A DNA stretch of 64,000 bases from VRUE01 sp963796705 (GCA_963796705.1 CAWCMK010000001.1:62001-126000), one strand, 5' to 3'. Positions 33,033 through 42,419 are shown, counted from the stretch's first letter. Numbers and translations are program-made. Notes: generated from the sequence alone by a model not told the origin.

Positions 33033-33473
33033 CTAGGAGCCGTTGATGCTGGTGGAGCTCGTGTACTCGAACTCCTCTTCGGCACCGAAGAGAGCGTCGA
33101 GCACCGCCTTGCGCGCGCCCTCACTGACGATCAGCGCGACGACGGCGCCGACGATCGCGAGCACGACCAGGCGACCGAACCCACTTCGCCGGCGCCGGCG
33201 GCCACGCAGCTGCTCGGAGGCCTCGCGCAGGCTCTCCGCGGCCTGGCGTAGGTCGCGCTGCACCTTGCGGTCGCTGGCAACTGCCTTGACGGGGCCCTTG
33301 CCGTTGCCGGTTGCACGGCCATAGGCGCCGCGCGCCGCCTCGAAGGCCTCGCGGAGGTTCTCGCGCAGTTCGTCGTCCTCAATCAAGCGCTGCACATAGG
33401 GGTTCTCGCGCGCGGCCGAGTAAAACTCCGCGGCGCGGTCGGCGGTCTGGGTCGCCCTCGATGTTTTGGCCAT
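33033..33473 (-). CDS. Membrane-anchored basic protein, unknown function
   Basis: 146 residues. A soluble, helical N-terminal part (about 90 residues) is rich in Ala, Arg and Glu (DRAAEFYSAARENPYVQRLI). A block RGRRRRRSGFGR precedes one membrane helix (about residues 102-120), and a short outside tail has Glu and Ser. No family is recognised. A ribosome site GAGGAGAG precedes ATG 33473. It is followed directly by tetR. Confidence 0.65.
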   Translation of the reverse strand: MAKTSRATQTADRAAEFYSAARENPYVQRLIEDDELRENLREAFEAARGAYGRATGNGKGPVKAVASDRKVQRDLRQAAESLREASEQLRGRRRRRSGFGRLVVLAIVGAVVALIVSEGARKAVLDALFGAEEEFEYTSSTSINGS

Positions 33474-33673
33474 GCCCTCTCCTCGCTGGTTATGCGGTTC
33501 TCGCCTGAGGATAGCCCGTCACAGGTCGGCGGTGAGCCTTGCCGCCCGCCCAGCCCCTCAATGGCCGGGAGTCTTCAGGGGGCCCACGGGGCCGCGGTGC
33601 GGGCCGATACGACGATGCGGAGCGCGGTCTTCCCTCGAGGGCCCCTCTCGGGTTCTCTTTCGAACGCTCCGAT

Positions 33674-35161
33674 CTACCCGGGCCCGATCCCGTCAAGCAG
33701 GGTTCCGTTGCTGCGGAAGCCGAGCTCGGCTCCGCGCACCGCTCGCAGCCGCAGGATCCCCAGGTCAGGGCCAGCGAGCGCGTAGCGGCGCAAGTAGAGG
33801 TCGCCGATCGATTCGTGGGCAACCTCGCGGAAGCCCACGCCGAGCAGTCCTCGCGGGATCGGTCGGGCCGCACCCTCGGAGACGAAGTCCACTTCGTGGA
33901 CCAGCCATCGCAGATGTTCTTTGGGCAGGACCTGGAAGGCGTTGCCCGGCAGGTAGTGGTGCAGCGGAGCCTGACCCAGGGCCCAGGTGACGATCGCCCG
34001 GGGAGCGCTGGCCTCGCCGAGGTGACCGGCGACGGCTCTCCAGTCGGGACGCTGCAGCGATGGTGAGAGGCTGACGATGACGCAGAAGAGGAGCCAGTAG
34101 ACAAAGAGCGCGGCGCCCAGGCCGGCGGCGAGGTGCCCGCCACGTCGCAGGGTCACCCCGACCGCGACCGCCACGAGCAGCGGCACCAGCGCTGGCAGCA
34201 GATTGCGGGCGAGCACGTAATCCTCGCCCGGCGCCAACAGCGCCAGGACCACCGGCATCGCGACACAAGCGCCGGCGAGAAGCAATGGGATCCTCACCGC
34301 GCGACGCTCCTCGCGAGCCCCGCGGGCTGGCACCAGCGCCAGAATCGCGAGGACTAGCAGCAGCGGCGCTAGCCCGGGCACCAGGCTGTCGGGCCGGCCG
34401 ATTATTTCGCCCGTCTCGCCCGCCATGAAGGTTGCCGCCGCAGCCCAGATCCGGCGCCCAAGGGGTTGGACCGCGATCCATTCGGCATGCCCGATCGAGG
34501 CTTGGTGGATGGCCAGAGGAGCCAGCACCAGGCCGGTGGCGACGATCACCCCCAGGGCGCCGAGCGTCGCTCTGCCGCGACGACGCAGCAGCCACAGGGC
34601 CTCGATCAAAACCGGGAAGAAGGCAAAGTAGTGAGTCGCAAGGGCGAGCGCCGAGGCGATGCCCCACCCGATCAGATCGCCACGCCGCCCGCCGCGCAGC
34701 GCCCGCAGGAAATAGAGAAACGAAACCGCCGCGAGCAGCGCAAACAGCGCGTAGGCCCGCGCCTCCTGCGAGTACCAGAGCAGCATCGGGTTGACCGCGG
34801 CCAGCGCCGTGGCGACCAGCCCGGCGCGGCGCCCCCGCAGCTCGACTCCGATCAGGTAGGCGAGCGGAACCGTGGCGAGGCCCGCCAGCGCCGAGAGGGC
34901 TCGCAGGCCAAGCTCGCCGGTGCCAAACAGCTGCACCCAGACCCAGGCCAGCCCGTAGTAGAGGGGCGGCGCTGACTCGCTGTAGCCGACGGCGTTCATC
35001 GCGTCGCCGAAGCTGCCCCCCAGGACTCGCACCGCGGTGACGATCTCGTCGTGGTGGTAGGACTGGGCGCCGAGCGTCGGGAAGCGCAGCGTGGCGGCCA
35101 GCAGGCAGAGCCCGGTGACCGCCCAAAACGACCCCGATCGGGCCCCCACCCAAGCGCGCAT
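33674..35161 (-). CDS. Glycosyltransferase family 39-like membrane protein
   Basis: 495 residues with 11-12 hydrophobic helices. The first outside loop carries SYHHDEIVTAVRVL, the acidic catalytic site of GT-C transferases (ArnT/PMT type). YSQEARAYALFALLAAVSFLYFL is the second hallmark. Such enzymes move a sugar from a polyprenyl phosphate to a protein or lipid outside the membrane. The acceptor cannot be read. Start ATG 35161 with TAGCCT exactly 6 nt before it. Downstream, 33474-33673 has no gene that I can support. Confidence 0.88.
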   Translation of the reverse strand: MRAWVGARSGSFWAVTGLCLLAATLRFPTLGAQSYHHDEIVTAVRVLGGSFGDAMNAVGYSESAPPLYYGLAWVWVQLFGTGELGLRALSALAGLATVPLAYLIGVELRGRRAGLVATALAAVNPMLLWYSQEARAYALFALLAAVSFLYFLRALRGGRRGDLIGWGIASALALATHYFAFFPVLIEALWLLRRRGRATLGALGVIVATGLVLAPLAIHQASIGHAEWIAVQPLGRRIWAAAATFMAGETGEIIGRPDSLVPGLAPLLLVLAILALVPARGAREERRAVRIPLLLAGACVAMPVVLALLAPGEDYVLARNLLPALVPLLVAVAVGVTLRRGGHLAAGLGAALFVYWLLFCVIVSLSPSLQRPDWRAVAGHLGEASAPRAIVTWALGQAPLHHYLPGNAFQVLPKEHLRWLVHEVDFVSEGAARPIPRGLLGVGFREVAHESIGDLYLRRYALAGPDLGILRLRAVRGAELGFRSNGTLLDGIGPG

Positions 35162-35167
35162 GCGTGA

Positions 35168-35173
35168 AGGCTA
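35168..35173 (-). promoter_or_regulatory. -10-like TAGCCT of the GT39 gene, leaderless
   Basis: Six nucleotides before ATG 35161. It lies only 6 bp downstream of the lon stop, so it separates the GT39 gene from the hsp20-lon operon. Confidence 0.45.
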
Positions 35174-35178
35174 TGACC

Positions 35179-37566
35179 TCAGGTGAGGGCGGCGTCGATC
35201 GCCTCGGAAACCTCGTCGACGAAGAGGAATTCGAGCTCGCTGCGCTCCCGCTCGGGGATCTCCTCGACGTCCCCCTCGTTGCGGCCGGGGACGATCACGC
35301 GCTTGATACCGGCACGCTGGGCGGCCAGCGACTTCTCCTTGAGACCCCCGATCGGCAGTACCTGCCCGGTCAGCGTCACCTCGCCGGTCATCGCGACGTC
35401 ATTGCTCACCGGGCGAGCGCTGATCAGCGAGCTCAGCGCGACCGTCATCGCGACTCCGGCCGAAGGCCCGTCCTTGGGCACCGCTCCTGCGGGCACGTGA
35501 ATGTGAATGTCGTGTTTGGCGAACCAGTCCTCCGCGAGGTCGGCGGCGAGCTCATCCCAGTGTCCGCGAACCCACGAGAGCGCCGCCTGCGCGGACTCCT
35601 TCATCACATCGCCGAGCTGGCCGGTGATGGTCAGCGTCCCGGCGCCGGGTATCGCCGTCGCCTCGATGAACAGGACATCGCCGCCGGTCGGCGTCCAGGC
35701 CAGGCCGGTGGCGACCCCGGGATCCTTGGTGCGGCGTTTGGTCTCCGCGAAGAAGCGGCGGCGGCCGAGCAACTCGCGCGCACGCTTGGCCGAGATCTTC
35801 ACCCTTCCCTCGAGGCTGCCCTCGGCAACTTCGCGGGCGATTTTGCGACAGACCGTGCCGACCTGGCGCTCGAGGTTGCGAACCCCCGCCTCGCGCGTGT
35901 ACTCCTCGATGATCGCGACCAGCGCCGGTTCGGTGATCTCGATCTGTGAGGGCTTCAGGCCATTGGCCTTGATCTGGCGCGGGACGAGGTAGCGCTCGGC
36001 GATGTGCTTCTTCTCGTCGAGCGTGTAGCCGGCCAGTTCGATCGTCTCCATCCGGTCCTGCAGGGGTCCGGGAATCGTGTCGAGCACATTTGCGGTGGCG
36101 ATGAAAAGCACCTCCGAGAGATCGAACTCGAGGTCGAGATAGTGGTCTCGGAAGGAATCGTTTTGGGCCGGGTCGAGGACCTCGAGCATCGCCGAGGACG
36201 GGTCACCGCGGAAATCGGCGCCCATCTTGTCGATCTCGTCAATCATAAAGACCGGGTTCTTGGTGCCGGCGTCGCGCAGCGCCCGGATGATCGTCCCCGG
36301 CAGAGCCCCTATGTAGGTGCGGCGGTGACCGCGGATCTCGGCCTCGTCGCGAACCCCGCCAACCGAGATGCGCTCGAACTTACGGCCGAGCGCCCTGCCG
36401 ATCGACCGGCCGAGGCTCGTCTTCCCCACCCCGGGCGGGCCGACGAAGCAGAGAATCGGACCCGGCGAATCGGGGTTCAGCTTGCGCACCGCGAGGTACT
36501 CGAGGATCCTGTCCTTGACTTTCTCGAGGTCGTAGTGGTCTGCGTCCAGGACCTCGCGGGCGTGACCGATGTCGAGGTCGTCTTCGGTCTGCTTGGACCA
36601 GGGCAGCTCGACAAGCCACTCGATGTAGGTGCGGATGACGCCGTGCTCGGCCGCGGCTGGTGGCAGTTTTTCCAGTCTCGAGAGCTCTCGCTCGGCGGCC
36701 TTGCGAGCATGCTCGGGGAGCTCGGCCACCTCGATCTGTTCGCGCAGCTCGTTGATTTCAGCCTGCTCCTCATCACCCTCGCCGAGCTCCTCCTGGATCG
36801 CCTTCAGCTGCTGCCGAAGGAGGAACTCGCGCTGACCCTTGTCGACTTCGGACTGCACCTGGGACTGGATCTGGGTGCCGAGCTGGACCACCTCGAGCTC
36901 GCGGTTGAGGATTTTCGAGAGGGCGCGCAACCTGGCGGCGACATCGTCCTCTTCGAGGAGCTGCTGCTTCTCCTCGGTGGAGATCCGCAGCGCTCCGGCG
37001 ATCAGGTAGCACAGCGCCGAGGGATCGTCGATGTTTGCCACCGCGAGCTGCAGCTCTTCGGGCAGGTAGGGGATCTGCTCAATGATCTCCGAGAACGTGC
37101 GCTGCACGTTGCGGGTCAGGGCCTGCAGTTCGGGGCTCTCCTCGACCGGCCTGTCGGGCAGCTCGGCGATCCGGGCGACGAGGTAGGGCTCCTCGGCGAC
37201 GTAGTTGCCGAGGCGCACCCGTTGGGTCCCCTGCACGAGGATGCGCAGCGTGCCGTCGGGAACCTTGACCATCCGTGCGACGACGCCGACAACTCCGACC
37301 TCAAAGAGGTCGGGTGGACCGGGCTCCTCGTTGCCCGGATCGCGAGAGGCGACCATGACCAGCATTCGGTTGGCGCCGAGGACGTCGTTGACGAGTCTGA
37401 TTGAGCGCTCCTGCCCCACCGCCAGCGGGGTCATCGTGTCCGGGAAGGTGACGGTCTCGCGCAGCGGCAGCACCGGTAGCGCGTCGGGCAGTGGGGCATT
37501 GGCGCGAATCGCGTCCTCGGCCTCGAGCGGCGACTCGACCACCTCCAGGACAGGGCTGCCCTCCAT
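35179..37566 (-). CDS. lon: Lon ATP-dependent protease
   Basis: 795 residues, full LonA. The N-terminal substrate domain begins LPVLPLRETVTFPDTMTPL. The AAA+ module has Walker A GPPGVGKTSLG (near residue 380), Walker B PVFMIDEIDKMG, and the sensor region. The C-terminal Ser-Lys peptidase keeps the catalytic Ser in KDGPSAGVAM and Lys in GGLKEKSLAA. It degrades misfolded and short-lived regulatory proteins. It begins 7 bp after hsp20, so a holdase chaperone and a protease are co-transcribed; heat-shock control is likely, but no HAIR or CIRCE site was found by eye. Confidence 0.97.
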   Translation of the reverse strand: MEGSPVLEVVESPLEAEDAIRANAPLPDALPVLPLRETVTFPDTMTPLAVGQERSIRLVNDVLGANRMLVMVASRDPGNEEPGPPDLFEVGVVGVVARMVKVPDGTLRILVQGTQRVRLGNYVAEEPYLVARIAELPDRPVEESPELQALTRNVQRTFSEIIEQIPYLPEELQLAVANIDDPSALCYLIAGALRISTEEKQQLLEEDDVAARLRALSKILNRELEVVQLGTQIQSQVQSEVDKGQREFLLRQQLKAIQEELGEGDEEQAEINELREQIEVAELPEHARKAAERELSRLEKLPPAAAEHGVIRTYIEWLVELPWSKQTEDDLDIGHAREVLDADHYDLEKVKDRILEYLAVRKLNPDSPGPILCFVGPPGVGKTSLGRSIGRALGRKFERISVGGVRDEAEIRGHRRTYIGALPGTIIRALRDAGTKNPVFMIDEIDKMGADFRGDPSSAMLEVLDPAQNDSFRDHYLDLEFDLSEVLFIATANVLDTIPGPLQDRMETIELAGYTLDEKKHIAERYLVPRQIKANGLKPSQIEITEPALVAIIEEYTREAGVRNLERQVGTVCRKIAREVAEGSLEGRVKISAKRARELLGRRRFFAETKRRTKDPGVATGLAWTPTGGDVLFIEATAIPGAGTLTITGQLGDVMKESAQAALSWVRGHWDELAADLAEDWFAKHDIHIHVPAGAVPKDGPSAGVAMTVALSSLISARPVSNDVAMTGEVTLTGQVLPIGGLKEKSLAAQRAGIKRVIVPGRNEGDVEEIPERERSELEFLFVDEVSEAIDAALT

Positions 37567-37573
37567 CAGCGCC

Positions 37574-37987
37574 TCAATCCCGCCCTATCGGCACCCGCCG
37601 GGTGGTCTCCGAGGGGTCGCGCAAAGGAAGCTCGACGCGCAACATGCCGTCCTCATAGGTCGCCTTCGCCCGGTCGGGATCGACGTCGACCTGCAGCTCG
37701 ACGACCCGCCGGAAGCGCCCCGAGGGAATCTCGACCTGCTGATAGACGCGGCCCTCGGTCTCCTGCACGTGCCGTTCGCCGACAATCGCCAGCTGCCGGC
37801 CGCTTACCTCGATCCCCACCTCATCCAGATTGACGCCGGCGAGGTCGACCTTGACCACAGCTCGCTGCGGCTCCCCGCAGTAATAGACGTCGACGTTTGG
37901 CGAGAAGCCGCTGGCGCGGCGGGAGACATAGGTCGCCCGGCTCCAGCTATCACCCATCGTCAGGGCGAATAGATCGCGTCTTGGCAT
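37574..37987 (-). CDS. Hsp20/alpha-crystallin small heat-shock protein
   Basis: 137 residues. The alpha-crystallin domain lies at about 30-130: VVKVDLAGVNLDEVGIEVSGRQLAIVGER, then SGRFRRVVELQVDVD and YEDGMLRVELPL, with the GxLxxxLP-type end. It binds unfolding proteins. ATG 37987 is chosen because TATGTT lies 6 nt before it; TTG 37993 would fall inside the spacer. It is followed by lon. Confidence 0.92.
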   Translation of the reverse strand: MPRRDLFALTMGDSWSRATYVSRRASGFSPNVDVYYCGEPQRAVVKVDLAGVNLDEVGIEVSGRQLAIVGERHVQETEGRVYQQVEIPSGRFRRVVELQVDVDPDRAKATYEDGMLRVELPLRDPSETTRRVPIGRD

Positions 37988-37993
37988 GCGCAA

Positions 37994-37999
37994 AACATA
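37994..37999 (-). promoter_or_regulatory. -10-like TATGTT of hsp20-lon, leaderless
   Basis: Six nucleotides before ATG 37987. It decides the start of hsp20. Confidence 0.5.
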
Positions 38000-38099
38000 A
38001 ACGTCAGCCGAGTTGAGGTCCGCCGAGCCGCTCGACCATCGACCCCCGCGCCCCCAGTTGTGGTCAAACTCAGCACCGGCCCAGAGACGCGGCCGGCGT

Positions 38100-38297
38100 T
38101 CAGGCAGCCTGGGACTGTGTCGCCCAGCGCGGCGGGCGCATCAGGAGGACCGGCTGACGCGGGGGCACGAGACCCTCGGGACGGTCTGGGCGGAAGGTCG
38201 TGCAGGGCTCCTCGAGCTCAAGCGCGCAGAGCATGTTCCTGCGAAAGAAGCAGTCCTCACAGGCGGGCGCTTTGTGCTTGCGCGGCATCGAGGGCAT
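38100..38297 (-). CDS. Small cysteine-rich protein, unknown
   Basis: 65 residues from ATG 38297 (or 62 from ATG 38288). Four Cys in the pattern CEDCFFRRNMLCALELEEPC suggest a metal site, followed by a Pro/Arg-rich tail (FRPDRPEGLVPPRQP). I do not recognise a family. The frame remains open far upstream, but that part is antisense to the sterol-desaturase gene. No clear promoter element or ribosome site was seen, so support rests on the Cys motif alone. Confidence 0.45.
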   Translation of the reverse strand: MPSMPRKHKAPACEDCFFRRNMLCALELEEPCTTFRPDRPEGLVPPRQPVLLMRPPRWATQSQAA

Positions 38298-38428
38298 GTT
38301 GACACCGATGTGATCCAGTTGTGAACCCCATTCCCGCAAAGCGCAACGTCTTTGCCGCGGCTTCCCCGCGGCTTCCCCGCGTCTTGCGAATTCGACGTCG
38401 GGGATCGCCTCTCCGCGGCAGCCGTCGC

Positions 38429-38434
38429 TACCAT
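38429..38434 (+). promoter_or_regulatory. -10-like TACCAT, leaderless
   Basis: Seven nucleotides before ATG 38442 of the sterol-desaturase family gene; no ribosome site. Confidence 0.5.
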
Positions 38435-38441
38435 TGGACGC

Positions 38442-39068
38442 ATGGAGGCCCACGACCGGACCGACCAGCTCGCCGCCTCTCCCCAGCTGTTCGAGAGCGA
38501 TTTCCTCAACTTCTTCTCGCGGGTCCACCCCGCGATTCCGGCGATCGTCTTCGTGCCGGTCATCGTCGCCATGGAGTGGCTTGGCCTGGCCCACGGACAG
38601 CTGGTTTGGGAAGCCGCCCTTCTCAGCCTCGGGGGCATCGGCATCTGGACGTTGACCGAGTACTGGTTGCATCGGCTCGTCTTCCACTGGGAGCCCGACA
38701 ACGCCTTCGGGCGCCGCCTGCACTTCATCATCCACGGCATCCACCACGACCATCCCAACGACAAGCTGCGGCTTGTGATGCCTCCCGCCGTCGCGATTCC
38801 ACTCGCGGCCCTCTTCTTCGGAGCCTTCGTCCTGGTGTTCGGCACTCCGGCAGCCTTGCCGCTGTTTGGTGGCTTCATCGCCGGCTACCTCGTTTATGAC
38901 TACACCCACTACTACGTTCACCATTTCGTCCCCAGGTCCAAGCTCGGACGGAGGCTGCGCGAGCAGCACATGCGCCATCACTTCCAGGACCACCGCTACG
39001 GCTTCGGCGTCTCCTCGCCCCTCTGGGACGCGGTCTTCAGGACCTTGCCGAGGATTCGGCGGCGCTGA
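38442..39068 (+). CDS. Sterol desaturase/fatty acid hydroxylase family protein
   Basis: 208 residues, close to the fatty acid 2-hydroxylase type. Four histidine boxes bind the diiron centre: EYWLHRLVFHWEP (near 80), IIHGIHHDHPND (near 101), YDYTHYYVHHFVP (near 155) and REQHMRHHFQDHRYGFG (near 175). Three or four membrane helices flank them. Likely action: hydroxylation of an acyl chain of a membrane lipid. The start is fixed by the leaderless promoter. The gene stands alone. Confidence 0.88.
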   Translation: MEAHDRTDQLAASPQLFESDFLNFFSRVHPAIPAIVFVPVIVAMEWLGLAHGQLVWEAALLSLGGIGIWTLTEYWLHRLVFHWEPDNAFGRRLHFIIHGIHHDHPNDKLRLVMPPAVAIPLAALFFGAFVLVFGTPAALPLFGGFIAGYLVYDYTHYYVHHFVPRSKLGRRLREQHMRHHFQDHRYGFGVSSPLWDAVFRTLPRIRRR

Positions 39069-39745
39069 GCGCCGGCCCTCGCAGGGCAAAGCCCGAGCTC
39101 AGGGCTAGGGGTCACTCAGTTTTGCTCCGATCAACTCGAGGGTCCCGCTGCTGGCCTTCTCGGTCAGGCCCCGGGCCGGGCGTGGATGAACGGCCCCACC
39201 GATCGCATACGGCCCCAGCGCCGCGCCGCGCTGAGCAGCGGCGCGAACGGTCACCGGTTTGCGGCGGAAGGGTTTTTCCGCTCTGAGCAGGCTGGTGGGC
39301 CTCCGTACTCGCGCGAGCCGGAGGGTCAAACTCGGTGTGCCATCTGCCCGGCAGTTAAGTTCGACGCGAACATCGCTCAAACGGAGGCATTTCGCCATTC
39401 GATTCGTCACATCCTGAGCTGCGGCATGACTAACAAACATGCATTCCCGCACTGCCTCTCACGCCCAGCACCCGGTCCGAGCAACCACCCCCGGGCGATC
39501 ATCCGGCCGACGGAGAGGCCAGGGATCGCACAAAACGTGATACGAATTTCCCAGAACGTCAGGCGAAGAGGATAGGCTGGCGTCTGATCTAACTCCTGGC
39601 CTCATCCAAAATGGCCAGACTGTACTCGGGTGACTTTCCTGAGAGGCAGTTGAAGTCACTGTGACTGTGCCACACTGCATACATCAGAATCGCCAACGTG
39701 TTTTTGGAGGTGAAACGCTGATGGGAATGAAAGGAAATACGCACT
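39069..39745. other. 677-bp intergenic region without a supported gene
   Basis: Open frames on both strands (for example plus 39186-39575 and minus 39105-39452) have no recognisable motif and no promoter or ribosome site. The last 150 bp are visibly poorer in GC than the surroundings. A palindrome AGTCACTGTGACT (39654-39666) lies about 80 bp before the next gene and could be an operator. Confidence 0.4.
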
Positions 39746-40120
39746 ATGCCTAGCACCACCAACGCACTCGACGAAGCGCTCGACCTGGTCAGGCGACGTC
39801 TCGGGGAGCTGGACGACGAGCGCAAGCGCCTCGAGCGTGCTCTGCTGGAGCTCGGTGGCAGAGTCAGCGGTCGCCGGCCCGGCCGGCCCAAAGGCTCAGC
39901 CTCGAAAGCACCGGCCAAAAAAACGGCGAAACGGCGGCGCCGACGGGGCGGCACCCGTGCCGATCAGGCGGTCGAGCTGATCAAGCAAAACCCCGGGATC
40001 ACCGCCTCGGAAATCGCCAAATCGATGAAAATCAAGCCGAACTACCTCTATCGGGTCCTGAGCGACCTCGAGAAACAGAAAAGGGTCAAGAAGAAAGGCC
40101 GCACCTACAGCGCGACCTAA
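39746..40120 (+). CDS. AT-hook and winged-helix DNA-binding protein
   Basis: 124 residues. Residues about 8-38 form a Leu/Arg/Glu coiled coil (VRRRLGELDDERKRLERAL). Residues 43-50 read RRPGRPKG, a standard AT-hook. Residues 57-68 are Lys/Arg-rich. Residues 71-124 fit a winged helix (AVELIKQNPGITASEIAKSM, NYLYRVLSDLEKQKRVKKKG). It probably dimerises and binds AT-rich DNA as a nucleoid protein or regulator. A GAAAGGAAAT ribosome site precedes ATG 39746. The convergent mdh gene ends 24 bp away. Confidence 0.7.
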   Translation: MPSTTNALDEALDLVRRRLGELDDERKRLERALLELGGRVSGRRPGRPKGSASKAPAKKTAKRRRRRGGTRADQAVELIKQNPGITASEIAKSMKIKPNYLYRVLSDLEKQKRVKKKGRTYSAT

Positions 40121-40144
40121 CCCGCGAACGTTCGATCAGCTCGG

Positions 40145-41131
40145 CTAAAGAAGGCCGAGCTGATCGACGGCCTCGCGCTCCTCACGCAACTCGGCCGCGC
40201 TCGCATCGATTCGCTGGCGGGAGAAGTCGGGGATCTCGAGCCCCTCGACGACTGACCACTCTCCGCCGGAGCAGCTGCACGGCAGCCCCGAAATGACCCC
40301 CGTCTCGATGCCGTATGAGCCGTCACTGGGCACACCCATCGAGACCCAGTCGCCCTCCGGTGTCCCCAGGACCCAATCGCGCACGTGGTCGATCGCGGCG
40401 TTGGCCGCAGAGGCCGCACTCGAGGCGCCGCGGGCCTCGATCACCGCCGCCCCCCGCTTTGCGACCCTCGGGATGAACTCTTCGGCAATCCAGGCCTCGT
40501 CGTCGACCACCTCCCAGGCGCCGATCTCACCGACTCTGGCATTGACGAGGTCGGGGTACTGCGTCGTGGAGTGATTTCCCCACACGGTCATGTTCGTCAC
40601 CTCGGAGAGGGGCCTTCCGAGCTTGTTCGCGAGCTGTGCCCGGGCCCGATTGTGATCGAGCCGCATCATCGCCGTGAAGCGCTCGCGAGGGACACCATCG
40701 GCATTTGACATGGCGATCAGGCAGTTGGTGTTGGCCGGGTTGCCGACAACAAGCACCCGCACGTCGCTGGCCGCACCGGCCGCGATCGCCTGTCCCTGCG
40801 GCTTGAAGATTCCACCGTTGGCCTCAAGCAGGTCGGAGCGCTCCATACCCGGCCCACGCGGCCGGGCGCCGACGAGCAGAGCGATGTTGCAACCATCGAA
40901 GGCGGCCTTCTGGTCATCGAAGATGTCGATCCTGGAAAGCAGGGGGAAGGCGCAATCGTCGAGCTCCATCGCCGTGCCCTCGGCGGCCTTAACGGCGTCG
41001 GGGATCTCAAGCAGGCTCAGCTCCACGGGGGTCTCGGGGCCGAGCATCTGGCCGCTGGCGATCCTGAACAGCAGCGCGTAGCCGATCTGCCCGGCAGCGC
41101 CGGTGACTGTGACTTTCACTGGGGTGCTCAC
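40145..41131 (-). CDS. mdh: Malate dehydrogenase
   Basis: 328 residues, the group-2 MDH type of actinobacteria. The NAD motif is VTGAAGQIGYALLFRIA at the N-terminus. Substrate Arg residues lie in LLVGARPRGPGMERSDLL, and the catalytic His in NMTVWGNHSTTQYPD. It oxidises malate to oxaloacetate in the TCA cycle. Start GTG 41131 lies 34 bp after the icd stop, with a purine-rich stretch (AGGAGAAGAG) ahead, so icd and mdh form an operon. Confidence 0.96.
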   Translation of the reverse strand: MSTPVKVTVTGAAGQIGYALLFRIASGQMLGPETPVELSLLEIPDAVKAAEGTAMELDDCAFPLLSRIDIFDDQKAAFDGCNIALLVGARPRGPGMERSDLLEANGGIFKPQGQAIAAGAASDVRVLVVGNPANTNCLIAMSNADGVPRERFTAMMRLDHNRARAQLANKLGRPLSEVTNMTVWGNHSTTQYPDLVNARVGEIGAWEVVDDEAWIAEEFIPRVAKRGAAVIEARGASSAASAANAAIDHVRDWVLGTPEGDWVSMGVPSDGSYGIETGVISGLPCSCSGGEWSVVEGLEIPDFSRQRIDASAAELREEREAVDQLGLL

Positions 41132-41165
41132 TGGGTTCTCTTCTCCTGGTTCGTGGATGCGTTGA

Positions 41166-42383
41166 CTAGGCCATCGCCCGACGCAGGTTCTCGTCGATCG
41201 AGGCGAGGAACTCCTGGGTTGTCTGATACTCCTGCCCACCGCCGACCAGCAGTGCGAGGTCTTTGGTCATCTTGCCGCTTTCGACCGTCTCGACGCAGAC
41301 CCGCTCAAGCGTCTCGGCGAAGCCGGAGACATCGCGCGTCCCGTCCAGCCTGCCGCGAGCCGCAAGGCCACGGGTCCAGGCGAAGATCGAGGCGATCGGG
41401 TTTGTGGAGGTCGGCTTGCCCTGCTGGTGCTCGCGGTAGTGGCGGGTGACTGTGCCGTGCGCGGCCTCGGCCTCAACCGTCGCCCCGTCGGGGCTCATCA
41501 GGACACTGCTCATCAGGCCGAGCGAGCCGAATCCCTGTGCCACCGTGTCGGACTGGACGTCGCCGTCGTAGTTCTTGCAGGCCCAGACGTAGCCTCCCTC
41601 CCACTTAAGGGCAGCGGCGACCATGTCGTCGATCAGGCGGTGTTCGTAGGTGAGTCCGGCGGCCTCGAAGTCGGATTCGAACTCATCCTCGTAAACCTCG
41701 GCGAAGAGATCCTTGAAGCGGCCGTCATAGCGCTTGAGGATCGTGTTCTTGGTCGAGAGGTAGACGGGGTAGCCGCGCTCAAGCCCGTAGCGCATCGAAG
41801 CACGCGCGAAATCCCTGATCGAGTCGTCGAGGTTGTACATCGCAAGCGCGACACCGCCACCGGAGAATTCGTAGACCTCGAGCTCGATCGGCTCCGTACC
41901 GTCCTTCGGGGTGTAGGTCAGGGTCAGCATCCCCTCCCCGGGGATGACCATGTCCGTCGCGCGGTACTGGTCACCGAAGGCGTGACGGCCGATGACGATC
42001 GGCTTCGTCCAGCCGGGCACCAGGCGTGGGATGTTCTTGATCACGATCGGCTCGCGAAAGATGACGCCGCCGAGAATGTTTCGGATCGTCCCATTAGGCG
42101 AGCGGTACATCTCCCTTAGGCCGAACTCCTCGACCCGCGCCTCATCCGGCGTGATCGTCGCGCACTTGACGCCGACCCCGTGTCGCTTGATCGCTTCCGC
42201 TGCTTCGACGGTGATCCGGTCTTCGGTCGCGTCTCGGCTCTCGATCCCGAGGTCGAAGTAGACCAGCTCGACCTCGAGGTAGGGGAGGATCAGCTGCTCT
42301 TTGATGAAGGCCCAGATGATCCGCGTCATCTCGTCTCCGTCGAGCTCGACGATCGGGTTCGCGACTGTGATCCTCTCCGGCAT
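41166..42383 (-). CDS. icd: NADP-dependent isocitrate dehydrogenase (eukaryote-like dimer type)
   Basis: 405 residues. It is the subfamily II type: VELDGDEMTRIIWAFIKEQLI at the N-terminus, then YRSPNGTIRNILGGVIFREPI with substrate Ser and Arg, the Lys/Asp site WKxxY-like ...KWEGGYVWACKNYDGDVQSD, and EAAHGTVTRHYREHQQG for NADP. It makes 2-oxoglutarate and NADPH. The gene diverges from aidB with 36 bp between the starts. A minus-strand TAGCAT lies 10 nt before ATG 42383. Confidence 0.96.
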   Translation of the reverse strand: MPERITVANPIVELDGDEMTRIIWAFIKEQLILPYLEVELVYFDLGIESRDATEDRITVEAAEAIKRHGVGVKCATITPDEARVEEFGLREMYRSPNGTIRNILGGVIFREPIVIKNIPRLVPGWTKPIVIGRHAFGDQYRATDMVIPGEGMLTLTYTPKDGTEPIELEVYEFSGGGVALAMYNLDDSIRDFARASMRYGLERGYPVYLSTKNTILKRYDGRFKDLFAEVYEDEFESDFEAAGLTYEHRLIDDMVAAALKWEGGYVWACKNYDGDVQSDTVAQGFGSLGLMSSVLMSPDGATVEAEAAHGTVTRHYREHQQGKPTSTNPIASIFAWTRGLAARGRLDGTRDVSGFAETLERVCVETVESGKMTKDLALLVGGGQEYQTTQEFLASIDENLRRAMA

Positions 42384-42419
42384 CGGCGCGGCGATGCTAT
42401 CGATGCGACAATCTCGGTG

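Noticed and set aside
36004..37404. Plus-strand open frame of 466 codons opposite lon
   Set aside because: Lon is complete with all motifs on the other strand; the antisense product is a Leu/Asp/Val-rich artefact.
39186..39575. Plus-strand frame of 129 codons in the 39-kb intergenic region
   Set aside because: No domain, no promoter or ribosome site, and an equally long frame exists on the opposite strand.
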